Of a stretch of 64,000 nt of DNA, positions 25,196-34,075 are shown piece after piece (within the stretch, counting starts at the first letter, position 1; each line of letters begins with the position of its first letter). The DNA is taken from contig DXFW01000004.1 in NCBI GenBank assembly GCA_019114225.1, positions 124,001-188,000 on the forward strand, written 5' to 3'. Origin of the DNA: Candidatus Allofournierella pullicola (lineage in GTDB: Bacteria; Bacillota; Clostridia; Oscillospirales; Ruminococcaceae). The notes under the pieces were generated by a model. The model was not told the origin of the DNA. It made no database searches and was given only the letters and a program-made list of their open reading frames with translations. The position numbers and the translations under genes were made by a program.

Positions 25196-25325
25196 TCAGA
25201 AGCGTTCCACCCGCTCCAGGCAGCGCACATATTCGTTGCTTTTCAGTATGGCAGCCCCGTTCCCGGATGGCGTTGGTGAAAGAGTAGAAATCCCCCACCG
25301 AATCGAACACCGCCATCAGGTGCAG
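25196..25325 (-). pseudogene. Probable frameshifted coding remnant upstream of the PfkB gene
   Basis: On the minus strand, LHLMAVFDSVGDFYSFTN is readable up to about 25265. The frame then shifts and continues as GNGAAILKSNEYVRCLERVE to a TGA at 25196, 20 bp before the kinase start. Both pieces look coding and neither has its own start and ribosome site. No family was recognised. The rest of 25326-25724 shows no convincing gene: a minus-strand TATACT-like -10 near 25425 and low coding signal. Confidence 0.25.
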
Positions 25326-25724
25326 GGCGTTGCCGCGGTGAGCACCACCATGCGGAGCGGCAGAGCGGCCGGGGCGCAGGTCGTTCAACCGCTGTTTCAA
25401 GCGGACCGTATCATAGACATAGTATACCACCGCGGACAGGGTGCAGGCTATACCGAACTCGCTGCCGGACAAGGACGCAAGTTGCCTCCATGCGGGCGGT
25501 GTGCCCATCGGCGCCTACGACCCCAAATACGGGAACCCGGGCGGCTGCTGCCCCGGAAGGCAACGCCTGCACCGTTTTTGTGTAAATCGCCACGCAGAAT
25601 TATCCATTGCCCACAAGGGCGGGAATATGGTATTTTTTAAAGAAGGGAAACACTGCACCGGGCGATGAAGTGAAACGGTGCGGAGACATTGAAAAGCGAT
25701 CGCATGGCAAGGGAGCGTGGTACC

Positions 25725-27512
25725 ATGGCAAAATTCGGTATCCGGCGGGGGATGTTTCAGCCGCTGAATTGTATGTATCTGATCCTCACTCTTTTGTTGT
25801 GTGTGATGATGGAGGCACTGGTTTTCGAGCGGGGATACAACAAAATGCGCGCCGAGGCGGAAGCGGCGATCAACGAGCAGACGAATATGGCTGCCGAGCA
25901 GTTTGCAGACATTGTAACCGCTACGCGGGATGCCTATGTGATGCATTCCATGGATGAAGAGATGAACAAAATCCTCTCGGAAATTGACTCCCCGTATACG
26001 CTGGAATATATTGTGGAGTCGCAGTATCTGAAGAACGCTCTTTATTATCTCATTTCAGGCAATGAACTTTTTGCTGATGTGGGCTTCGTTCGCCGCGGGG
26101 GCTCGGTCATTACTTACAATTCGCTGTCCAATCAGGACAAGTTGGTGCTTCGGCAGACCACGGAGACCTATCCCCTGGGCACGGACTACGTTCTGTCACA
26201 GGTGTATGATAACAAATCTTTGTTGAACAGCCAGCAGCGCTTTTTGGTGGTAAGGGAAATGTTTCAAAACACCCAGCGGGAGAGCATTGGCTTCATGGCC
26301 TTTTTCATCGACGTGGACGGCATCCGCCAGTCGCTGGAAGAGAGCGTGCGTCACATGGAGCAGGCGGGCGGCGTTTTGCTGATGGAAGGCGATACGCTGG
26401 TGTGCGGCGGCGACCGGAACGGCGCGCTGCCCGACGCAAAGGCACTTGCGCAGGCGGCCCGGCAGGCGGACGAGACGGCGGAAAGCGGGATCGTGCACCT
26501 GCAGGAGAAACGGTACGGCTATGTGCTGCGGGAGGAACCCTACACCGGCTGGACGGTGCTGGGTTATTACGACGCCGACGCGCTGGTGAGCCAGTGCCTG
26601 CGGGACAACGCCCTGCTGCACATCGCCATCTTTGCCGCGTTCGTTTTGATCATCATCATCGAGCTGCGTTCCTTCCGCTTTTTAAACCGTACCGTGCGTG
26701 CGCTGAAGGACGCGATGGCCCAGGCCGAGCAGGGGCGCTTTGTGCAGCTGGACGGGCTGGTGGAGAAAAACCCGGAACTGCACACCGTTGTGAGCGGATT
26801 CAACCGGATGTCCGCCTCGCTGCAGCAGCTGGTGTATGATAACTATGTTGCCCGCCTGCAGCGAAAAGAAGCGGAACTGAAAATGCTGCGCCTGCAGATC
26901 AACCCCCACTTCCTCTACAATACGCTGAACCTGATCCACTCCCTCGCGGTGCTGGGCGAGAACGACAAGGTGGCCCGCATGACCGAAAACATGGGGCAGA
27001 TGTTCCGCTACAACATGGCGGGTTCTTCGGGCGGCGTTCATCTGCGGGACGAGATAGACCTGCTCCGCCGCTATTGCGAAATTCAGCAGGTGCGCTTTCC
27101 GGGGAAACTCCGGATCGAGTGGGACGTGGAAGAGGAGCTGCTGGACTGCAGCATTGAAAAATACACCCTGCAGCCGCTGGTGGAAAACATCTTCAAGCAC
27201 AACCGCCTGCATGACCCCATCCGCATCCGTATCTCCGCCCGGCCCGGCCCGGCGGGCGAACTGGTGCTGGAAGTGTGGAACAGCGGCCCCGGCATAGAGC
27301 CGGAACGTCTCGCCGCCGTGCAGAAGGAGCTGGCAGAAGGCTCCGCGCGGGAGAAAGAGACGTCCATTGGCCTGCTGAATGTGAACGAGAGGATCCGCAT
27401 GGCCTGCGGCTCCGACTACGGAGTGCAGCTTTTCAGCGAACCGGGCCAGGGGGTGCTGGTGCGGGTCACGCTGCCCGGCCGCAGTGAAAAAGAAAAAGGA
27501 GACGACCTATGA
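25725..27512 (+). CDS. YesM-type sensor histidine kinase
   Basis: A 595-residue membrane kinase. It has one helix near residues 15-35, an extracellular sensor of about 270 residues, a second helix (LLHIAIFAAFVLIIIIEL) and a HAMP-like linker. The His_kinase domain QINPHFLYNTLNLIHSL has His395 as phosphoacceptor, followed by a HATPase with the N box ENIFKHN. ATG 25725 (GGGAG, 9-nt spacing) is chosen over ATG 25704 and TTG 25689. It overlaps the response regulator by 4 bp. Such kinases sense extracellular carbohydrates. Confidence 0.92.
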   Translation: MAKFGIRRGMFQPLNCMYLILTLLLCVMMEALVFERGYNKMRAEAEAAINEQTNMAAEQFADIVTATRDAYVMHSMDEEMNKILSEIDSPYTLEYIVESQYLKNALYYLISGNELFADVGFVRRGGSVITYNSLSNQDKLVLRQTTETYPLGTDYVLSQVYDNKSLLNSQQRFLVVREMFQNTQRESIGFMAFFIDVDGIRQSLEESVRHMEQAGGVLLMEGDTLVCGGDRNGALPDAKALAQAARQADETAESGIVHLQEKRYGYVLREEPYTGWTVLGYYDADALVSQCLRDNALLHIAIFAAFVLIIIIELRSFRFLNRTVRALKDAMAQAEQGRFVQLDGLVEKNPELHTVVSGFNRMSASLQQLVYDNYVARLQRKEAELKMLRLQINPHFLYNTLNLIHSLAVLGENDKVARMTENMGQMFRYNMAGSSGGVHLRDEIDLLRRYCEIQQVRFPGKLRIEWDVEEELLDCSIEKYTLQPLVENIFKHNRLHDPIRIRISARPGPAGELVLEVWNSGPGIEPERLAAVQKELAEGSAREKETSIGLLNVNERIRMACGSDYGVQLFSEPGQGVLVRVTLPGRSEKEKGDDL

Positions 27513-28921
27513 ACGTTCTGGTGGTTGACGATGAAGTTTATGCCCGCAAGGCACTGATCAAGCAGGTCACGGAGATATTGGGCGAGCGCCCCGGCGAAGT
27601 GTATGAGGCCGAGGACGCCGAGACGGCCTGCCTGCTGCTCTCCCGCATTCCATTCGATCTGGTGCTCACCGACATCTGCATGCCGGGCCGCAGCGGCCTG
27701 GATCTGGTGGAGTATATGGTGGCCAACCGGATGGAGGCGCAGGCGGTGATCGTCAGCGGCTATGCGGAATTCGACTATGCAAAACGGGCGATGGAGCTGG
27801 GCGTGCGGGAATATCTGCTCAAACCCATCATGCAGGAAAAGCTGCGGCACATCGTCATGGAGGCGGTGAACCGCAGCGAAGAAGCACGGCAGGAGAATCT
27901 CACCCAGGAGCTGAAACGCCTGGTGCGGGGCGACGCGGATGTGGAAATGCCTTTTGCCGCCGGCGCCTTCCGTCTGGCGCTGCTGCAGGCGGACGAGGAC
28001 ATCTCGCCCGCGCTGTATCACAAAATATGTACCGGGTGCAGGCAGGCGGGCCTGCGGATCGCCTCGGCCGTCGATCCGCTGAACGCCATGGGGCTGATGG
28101 TGCTCATGGAGGAAACAGACCGGACGCTTGCGCAGCTGAAAGAGGAGCTGTGCACCCTGCGGCTCACCGCCGGCGTGAGTCTGCCGTTCCGGGAAGCGTC
28201 CGAAGCGCCCGAGGCGCTGCGCCAGGCCCAAAATGCCGCTGCCGGCCGGATCGCGGACGCGTTCAGCCGGCTGTTCGTCTACAAGGAACCCAGTCGGATG
28301 ATGTACACCCAGAACGAGCTGGCGCTGTTCAGCGAGTATCTGGAAAAAAGCCCGGCCCGCGCCCAGTCCTACAAGGAAAAACTGCTGGAGCGCCTTGTGC
28401 TGAACGGCAGCGAATACTGGAACATCGATTTTCTCTACCGCAAGCTGGCCACAGCCATCCAAATGCATGCCTACACCCACACCGGCCAGCTGCTCACCAT
28501 GCGCGGGCTTGGAATGTTCCGCAGCGTGTATGAGATCGACCTGTACCTGAACGAGCGGATCGAAAGCCTGCACCGGTCCGACGCGGAGGACGGCCGCTCT
28601 ATGCAGGAAGTGGTGGACTATCTCAACGAAAACTACTTCGACTTTATCTCCCTGGACGCGCTGGCCCGGGAAAAGTATTTTATGAACCCGCGCTATTTCG
28701 GCAAGCTGTTCAAGGAGTTTACGGGCCAGACTTTTTCCCAGTATCTCACGGGCCTGCGGATGAAGCATGCCAGGCAGTATCTGGCTCAGGGAGACTACAC
28801 CGTTTCCCAGATCGCCTACATGTGCGGCTACAACAGTGTATCCTATTTCATCCAAACCTTCAAAAAAATTTATGGGGAAACGCCCAAGCAGCTTGAGAAA
28901 ACTGATTTTTGTGACATCTGA
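27509..28921 (+). CDS. YesN-type AraC-family response regulator
   Basis: A 470-residue regulator. The receiver domain has Asp7/Asp8, phosphoacceptor Asp55 (VLTDICMPG) and the conserved Lys in LLKPI. A long middle region follows. The C-terminal AraC HTH pair is in the last 100 residues (FISLDALAREKYFMNPRYFG and DYTVSQIAYMCGYNSVSYFI). Start ATG overlaps the kinase stop (ATGA). It probably activates the importer operon 105 bp downstream in response to the substrate sensed by the kinase. Confidence 0.93.
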   Translation: MNVLVVDDEVYARKALIKQVTEILGERPGEVYEAEDAETACLLLSRIPFDLVLTDICMPGRSGLDLVEYMVANRMEAQAVIVSGYAEFDYAKRAMELGVREYLLKPIMQEKLRHIVMEAVNRSEEARQENLTQELKRLVRGDADVEMPFAAGAFRLALLQADEDISPALYHKICTGCRQAGLRIASAVDPLNAMGLMVLMEETDRTLAQLKEELCTLRLTAGVSLPFREASEAPEALRQAQNAAAGRIADAFSRLFVYKEPSRMMYTQNELALFSEYLEKSPARAQSYKEKLLERLVLNGSEYWNIDFLYRKLATAIQMHAYTHTGQLLTMRGLGMFRSVYEIDLYLNERIESLHRSDAEDGRSMQEVVDYLNENYFDFISLDALAREKYFMNPRYFGKLFKEFTGQTFSQYLTGLRMKHARQYLAQGDYTVSQIAYMCGYNSVSYFIQTFKKIYGETPKQLEKTDFCDI

Positions 28922-29025
28922 ACGAGTGACTTTTCTGATATTTTGCAAGGCTGCGCCATGATAGAATAAGGGCACAGAAACGATCTGGCACCCCATCACA
29001 TGGAACGAGCAAAAGGAGGATTCTT

Positions 29026-30297
29026 ATGAAAAAATTAGTTGCCCTGATTCTGTGCGCAGCCATGTGCCTGAGCTTCGCGGCCTGCGGCGGAGAAGAGGCG
29101 CCGGCCAGCACTCCCGCTGGCTCCAGCGGCGCGGAAGAGACCAGCGTGTCCGGTGAGATCGAGATCCTGCTGCACAAGGTGGAGATCAACGAGATCATGA
29201 ACACCATGATCGCGGAGTTCAACAAGGAATATCCCGACGTGAAAGTGGTGCTGAACGCTCCCGGCGACACCAGCACCGTGCTGCAGGCCCGTGCCGTGGC
29301 AAACGACATGCCCGACATCGTGACCTTCCCTTACAACACCAGTGATCTGGCTTACGCCCGCGATGGGTTCTACATGGATCTGACCAACGAGGCGTTCATG
29401 CAGGAGAATGTGACCCCCGCCGCGCTGGAGAGCAACAAGATCGACGGCGTGAACTACTTCCTGCCCTACATCTCCAATGCCTACGGCGTGTACTACAACG
29501 TGGACATCTTCGAGGAGAACGGCATTGAGATCCCCACCACGATGGACGAACTTTACGCCGCCGGCGAAAAACTGCAGGCTGCCGGCGTCACTCCGATCGC
29601 CTTCTCCGATCAGGAGCTGTGGACCCTGGGTCATCTGGGCGACCGTCTGATGGGCCTGATTTTCGACGATGACGGCACCCTGTTCCAGCAGATCGCCGCC
29701 GGCGAAGCCACTGCCACCGAACACGAAGGCATGCGCACTGTGGCTGAAGTGTATCTGAAGCTGCATGAGTACGGCCAGCCGGACAGCCTGGGCGTGGGCT
29801 ATGAGCAGGCCATCAGCGCCTTTGCCAACGGCGAAGCCGCCATGATGCTGCAGGGCACCTGGCTGCTGTCTCTGGTGAAGTCCGCCAACCCGGATATGAA
29901 CGTGGACGTGTTCCCGCTGCCCGGTATGACCGCTGAAGAGACCCGCGTCGGCATCAACATGGACCTGGGCCTGGCGATCTCTGAAACTTCCGAAAACAAA
30001 GAAGCGGCTCTGGCCTTCCTGGCCTGGATGTCCGAGGCTGAGAACGCCCAGAAGTTTGCCGACATGGAGGGTTCTCCCTCTCTGCTCAACGGCGTGGAAG
30101 TGGCGACCCCCGAGTTTGCCAAAATGGCGGAGCTCATCAGTGAAGGCAAGAGCTTCACCATCCCGCGCGGTTATTGGGCGCCTTCCATGGTCAATGAGCT
30201 GCAGAACGCTCTGCAGCGTCTGGTTTCCAGCAAGGACGTGGATCAGTTCCTGAAGGAGCTGGATGAAGGCGTGAAGGTGGCCTACGCACAGGGTTGA
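29026..30297 (+). CDS. CUT1-type sugar ABC transporter substrate-binding lipoprotein
   Basis: A 423-residue lipoprotein. The signal MKKLVALILCAAMCLSFAAC ends at lipobox Cys20 and is followed by a short Ser/Ala linker. Landmarks of solute-binding protein family 1 include AEFNKEYPDVKVVLNAP, MPDIVTFPYNTSDL and AAMMLQGTWLLSLV. ATG 29026 follows AAAGGAGG. It is first of the operon under the YesMN-like pair. The ligand is unknown; the catabolic genes downstream suggest a mono- or disaccharide, glycoside or polyol. Confidence 0.92.
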   Translation: MKKLVALILCAAMCLSFAACGGEEAPASTPAGSSGAEETSVSGEIEILLHKVEINEIMNTMIAEFNKEYPDVKVVLNAPGDTSTVLQARAVANDMPDIVTFPYNTSDLAYARDGFYMDLTNEAFMQENVTPAALESNKIDGVNYFLPYISNAYGVYYNVDIFEENGIEIPTTMDELYAAGEKLQAAGVTPIAFSDQELWTLGHLGDRLMGLIFDDDGTLFQQIAAGEATATEHEGMRTVAEVYLKLHEYGQPDSLGVGYEQAISAFANGEAAMMLQGTWLLSLVKSANPDMNVDVFPLPGMTAEETRVGINMDLGLAISETSENKEAALAFLAWMSEAENAQKFADMEGSPSLLNGVEVATPEFAKMAELISEGKSFTIPRGYWAPSMVNELQNALQRLVSSKDVDQFLKELDEGVKVAYAQG

Positions 30298-30323
30298 TCA
30301 AAAACCAGTATTGGATTTGAAAC

Positions 30324-30363
30324 TGTGGCGCGACCAAAGGGGAAACACTGTGGTCGCGCCACA
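30324..30363 (+). promoter_or_regulatory. Intercistronic hairpin between binding-protein and permease genes
   Basis: A perfect 13-bp stem (TGTGGCGCGACCA, 30324-30336; complement 30351-30363) with a 14-nt loop and no T-run. It lies 27 bp after the binding-protein stop and 33 bp before the permease start, the same layout as 14518-14545. Confidence 0.6.
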
Positions 30364-30395
30364 GCTGTATCCGGCTGAAAGAGGAGGCATGGGTT

Positions 30396-31280
30396 ATGAA
30401 GAAAAAGTTCCTGCTCCGTGAGGACACTTTGACCGATTTCATTATCACGCTTCCCGGCCTTGCGCTGTACACACTGCTGTTTATGGTCCCGGTGGTCATG
30501 GGCTTTTTTTACAGCCTGACCGACTGGAACGGCATCAGCAAAAAATTCAACATCGTGTGGTTTTCCAACTATGCGGCACTGTTGAAAGATACGCGCTTTG
30601 CCGGGACGGTGAAATTTACCGTCTATTACACAGTGCTTTTGATCCTCTGCGTTGTGTTGATCTCGCTGACCACCGCGCTGGTACTCAACTCCCGCATAAA
30701 GGGCGGAAACTTCTTCCGCTCGGTATTCTTTTTCCCGGCGGTGCTCAGTCTGATGACCGTGGGCCTGATCTTCAAGGAGCTCTACTACCGGGTGCTGCCC
30801 CTGGTGGGCGACTGGCTGAACATCCCCGCGCTGCAGACCAACATCCTGGCCAACGAGGATCTGGCCATCTACGGCATTTTGTTTGCCAACGTCTGGACGG
30901 CCTGCGCCATCCCCACGCTGCTGTTCTATGCGGGGCTCAAAAATGTGCCTGTCGATCTTTATGAGGCGGCTGATATCGATGGGGCCACTGCGTTTCAAAA
31001 ATTCCGCAGAATCACTCTGCCTTTCCTGATCCCCACCTTCAGCATGGTGTTCATTCTGCAGCTGAAAGCCGGCCTCAGCGTGTTTGACTATGTGCTTTCC
31101 ATCACCGGCGGCGGCCCCGGCGGCGCCACCGAGTCGATTGGAACGATCATTTACAACACAGCCTTCACAGACCGGCGCTTTGGTTATGCAACGGCCGAGT
31201 CGGTGGTGCTGTTCATGATCATTGCCGTCATCTCGCTGATTCAAGTCCGCGCAACGCGGGGTAAGGAGGTGACCGTATGA
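30396..31280 (+). CDS. CUT1-type sugar ABC transporter permease (MalF/UgpA-like)
   Basis: A 294-residue permease with six helices and the EAA loop EAADIDGATAFQKFRRITLP. A late loop has the common TGGGPGGATESIGTIIYN stretch. ATG 30396 follows GAGGAGG. Its stop overlaps the second permease gene by 4 bp (ATGA). No ATPase gene is in this operon. Confidence 0.93.
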   Translation: MKKKFLLREDTLTDFIITLPGLALYTLLFMVPVVMGFFYSLTDWNGISKKFNIVWFSNYAALLKDTRFAGTVKFTVYYTVLLILCVVLISLTTALVLNSRIKGGNFFRSVFFFPAVLSLMTVGLIFKELYYRVLPLVGDWLNIPALQTNILANEDLAIYGILFANVWTACAIPTLLFYAGLKNVPVDLYEAADIDGATAFQKFRRITLPFLIPTFSMVFILQLKAGLSVFDYVLSITGGGPGGATESIGTIIYNTAFTDRRFGYATAESVVLFMIIAVISLIQVRATRGKEVTV

Positions 31281-32113
31281 AACGCCAGGGTTTGGTGCTT
31301 CGTGCACTCAGTTATCTGTATGTTTTGCTGGGCTGTATCCTCATCGGCGGCCCCATGTACCTCACGGTCGCCAATGCGATGAAGGATACCCAGCAGTTCA
31401 CCTCCAACTTCTTTGCGCCGCCCCAGTCGCTGTATCTGGATAACTTCATCAATGTTATCTCCAAAGCGAATTACTTCCGCTATGTATTCAATTCGACCTT
31501 TGTCATGGTGGCAGGTGTGGCGCTGATCCTGCTGCTGGTGCCGATCACCGCCTTCCCGGTGGCCCGGCACATGCGCACAAAGCGTTATTACCGGTTTGTT
31601 TATTATTTCATCCTGCTGGGCATTTTCGTTCCGTTCCAGGTCAAAATGCTGCCCATCGTCAAGCTGATGGCCAGCCTCAAACTGATGAACCCGGTGGGCC
31701 TGGTGCTGCTCTATGGCTGCGGCGCTCTGTGCCAGGATATTTTCCTGATGGTTGGCTACATCCAAACGCTGCCCCGGGACCTGGAAGAGGCGGCCGCCAT
31801 TGACGGCTGCACCCGCCTTGGGGTCATCTTCCGGATCGTCTATCCTCTGCTTTCGCCCATGCTGGCCACCATTCTCATCAAGGACGCGCTGTGGATCTGG
31901 AACGACTTCCAAATGCCGCTGCTTATCCTGAATGTCAGCACTGATTACTGGACTTTGCCCTTGTTCCAGTACAATTTCAAAAGCACATATTCGGTGGATT
32001 TCACCATGGCGTTCGCCGCATTCACGCTGTCTATTCTGCCCATGATGATTATTTTCCTGCTGGCGCAGAAAAAGATTATGGGCGGTTTGACCACGGGCGC
32101 CGTCAAATCCTGA
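31277..32113 (+). CDS. CUT1-type sugar ABC transporter permease (MalG/UgpE-like)
   Basis: A 278-residue permease with six helices. The EAA loop is EEAAAIDGCTRLGVIFRIVY, and the C-terminus LAQKKIMGGLTTGAVKS is typical of the MalG type. It is translationally coupled to the first permease and lies 13 bp before the isomerase gene, so transport and catabolism share one transcript. Confidence 0.93.
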   Translation: MKRQGLVLRALSYLYVLLGCILIGGPMYLTVANAMKDTQQFTSNFFAPPQSLYLDNFINVISKANYFRYVFNSTFVMVAGVALILLLVPITAFPVARHMRTKRYYRFVYYFILLGIFVPFQVKMLPIVKLMASLKLMNPVGLVLLYGCGALCQDIFLMVGYIQTLPRDLEEAAAIDGCTRLGVIFRIVYPLLSPMLATILIKDALWIWNDFQMPLLILNVSTDYWTLPLFQYNFKSTYSVDFTMAFAAFTLSILPMMIIFLLAQKKIMGGLTTGAVKS

Positions 32114-32126
32114 AGGGGGAACAAAT

Positions 32127-32999
32127 ATGAAACTTGGTTTTCTCACCAATGTTATGGTAAGCTGCGGCATTTCTGACCTGAAGACCATTGCCGCCTGGGG
32201 CGCTGAAAACGGATTTGCTGATCTGGAGGTCGGCCCCACCGTTCCGCTTCACGAGGAGGATGTGGCTCAGATCCGGGAGGAGGGGCGGATCGATCTTTCG
32301 GCACTGATCTTCTGCCGCAATTTCCTCAGCGGCAACGCTGAACAGGCGGAGGAGTTCAAAAAGCAGATCATCCGCCGGATCGAGATCGCCGGCCGCTACC
32401 ACATCCCCAAGGTGCTGTGCTCCACCGGCGTTGCGCCGGATTCCTTTGACGGACCGCGCTTTGACCCCCGCAAGAGCCTGGACCGCTCGGTGGAGTTCCT
32501 CAAGGTGATGGTGGCCAAAGCCGAGGACCTGGGCGTGACCCTCTGCGTGGAGAACTGCCCGCTGATGGGCAACATCGGCTTTGCGCCTTTCATGTGGGAT
32601 GAGCTGTTCAGCCGGATCGACAGCCCCAACTTCAAGCTGGCCTTCGATCCCTCGCACCTTGTCTGGCAGATGATGGATCCCTATCAGGCTGTTCACGACT
32701 ACGGCAGCCGGATCGCCCATGTGCATGCAAAGGACACCGAGATCCTTTGGGAGGAGCTGCGCCGTACCGGCATTCTCTACTGCCCCAAGGGTTCGGAGGA
32801 TACCAGTGATGGCTGGTGGCGCTATCGGGTGCCCGGCCTTGGCCAGATCGACTGGAAAAAGCTCATTGACCGCCTGCGGGAAGCGGGCTTCGACGGCACC
32901 ATCAGCATTGAGCATGAGGACCCGGTCTGGGGCGGAAGCCAGGAAAAGGTCAAAGAGGGCCTCATCCGGGGCCTGCACCACATCCAAAGCTGCATGTGA
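32127..32999 (+). CDS. TIM-barrel sugar phosphate isomerase/epimerase-family protein
   Basis: A 290-residue AP-endonuclease-2/xylose-isomerase-like barrel (IolE/IolI/UlaE relatives). Metal-binding residues in the usual places are Glu in LCVENCPLMG, Asp and His in LAFDPSHLVW, His in AHVHAKD and Glu in ISIEHEDP. ATG 32127 follows GGGGGA. Family members act on inososes, hexulose phosphates, hydroxypyruvate or 3-keto-glycosides. With two Gfo/Idh oxidoreductases next door, a keto-sugar substrate is the best guess. Confidence 0.85.
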   Translation: MKLGFLTNVMVSCGISDLKTIAAWGAENGFADLEVGPTVPLHEEDVAQIREEGRIDLSALIFCRNFLSGNAEQAEEFKKQIIRRIEIAGRYHIPKVLCSTGVAPDSFDGPRFDPRKSLDRSVEFLKVMVAKAEDLGVTLCVENCPLMGNIGFAPFMWDELFSRIDSPNFKLAFDPSHLVWQMMDPYQAVHDYGSRIAHVHAKDTEILWEELRRTGILYCPKGSEDTSDGWWRYRVPGLGQIDWKKLIDRLREAGFDGTISIEHEDPVWGGSQEKVKEGLIRGLHHIQSCM

Positions 33000-33029
33000 A
33001 CGAACTGCTCTGCAGGGGAGGTGCGCAGA

Positions 33030-34055
33030 ATGGAAAAACTCAGGGTCGGCGTTGTGGGCTGCGGACGGATCAGCAACACCTACCGTGCCGCGCTCAAACA
33101 GCTGGAGGATGAAGTGGACGTGGTCTGGGCAGTGGACAAGGTCCTGGCCCGGGCGCAGGCGTTTGCCGCGTCCTTTCCCGGCTGCCGCGCCGCCGACACG
33201 CTGGAGCCAATGCTGGCCGATCCGCCCCAGGCGGTGCACATCCTCACGCCGCACCATCTGCACAAGCAGCAGGCCATCGCGTGCCTGCGGGCGGGCGCCC
33301 ATGTGCTGACGGAAAAACCGGTGGCGCTGCACCTTTCCGACGCGCGGGAGATGGCGCAGGAGGCCCGCCGCTGCGGCCGCTGGCTGGCCGTGGTGTCTCA
33401 GAACCGCTATATCCCCGGCATTGTCCATGCCCGCAAGCTGATACAGGAGGGCAGGCTGGGCGCGCTGCGCGGCGCCTGGTCCCAGCTCACCTGGTGGCGG
33501 CCGCCGTCCTACTACGAGTGCGACTGGAAAGGCTCCTGGGAAACCGAAGGGGGCGGCGTGGTCATCGACCAGGCGATCCACAGCATTGACCTGGTTCGCT
33601 GGCTCATGGACAGCCCGGTGAAAGCGGTGCAGGGGCACATCGCCCGGCGTATCCTGACCAACATCGAGGTGGAGGACGAAGCGGACGCCGCCATCGAGTT
33701 TGAGAACGGCGCGGTGTATGCCTTCTTCGCCTGCAACTACTACACCCACAACAGCCCCATCCGGCTGGAGATCGACGGCGAAAAGGGCTCCGTCCTGCTG
33801 GAAGGCGAGACTGTCACGGTCAGCCTCAAGGGCGAAAAGCCTTACCGCATTCTCCCCTGCGACGACGTTCTGGAAGGGGAGAGCTACTGGGGCAACAACC
33901 ATCTGGCGCAGATACGCGAATTCTATCAAAGCATTCGGGAGGACCGGCAGCCCCCGGTGCCCACCGAGGAGGCCGCCGCGACGCTGGAGACCGTGCTCGC
34001 GCTTTACCGGTCGGCGCGGCTGGGCGCGCGGCAGACCCTCCCTCTGAGGGACTAA
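33030..34055 (+). CDS. Gfo/Idh/MocA-family oxidoreductase (first copy)
   Basis: A 341-residue NAD(P)-dependent dehydrogenase. The Rossmann start is RVGVVGCGRISNTY, the EKP motif with the conserved Lys is LTEKPVAL, and the catalytic region DQAIHSIDLVRWLM holds the His and Asp. ATG 33030 (AGGGGAGG, 8-nt spacing) is preferred over GTG 33021. Such enzymes oxidise sugar or polyol hydroxyls to ketones. It lies 30 bp after the TIM-barrel gene and is clearly different from the next copy (not a recent duplicate). Confidence 0.9.
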   Translation: MEKLRVGVVGCGRISNTYRAALKQLEDEVDVVWAVDKVLARAQAFAASFPGCRAADTLEPMLADPPQAVHILTPHHLHKQQAIACLRAGAHVLTEKPVALHLSDAREMAQEARRCGRWLAVVSQNRYIPGIVHARKLIQEGRLGALRGAWSQLTWWRPPSYYECDWKGSWETEGGGVVIDQAIHSIDLVRWLMDSPVKAVQGHIARRILTNIEVEDEADAAIEFENGAVYAFFACNYYTHNSPIRLEIDGEKGSVLLEGETVTVSLKGEKPYRILPCDDVLEGESYWGNNHLAQIREFYQSIREDRQPPVPTEEAAATLETVLALYRSARLGARQTLPLRD

Positions 34056-34075
34056 AAGCAAAGGAGAACAGGAAT

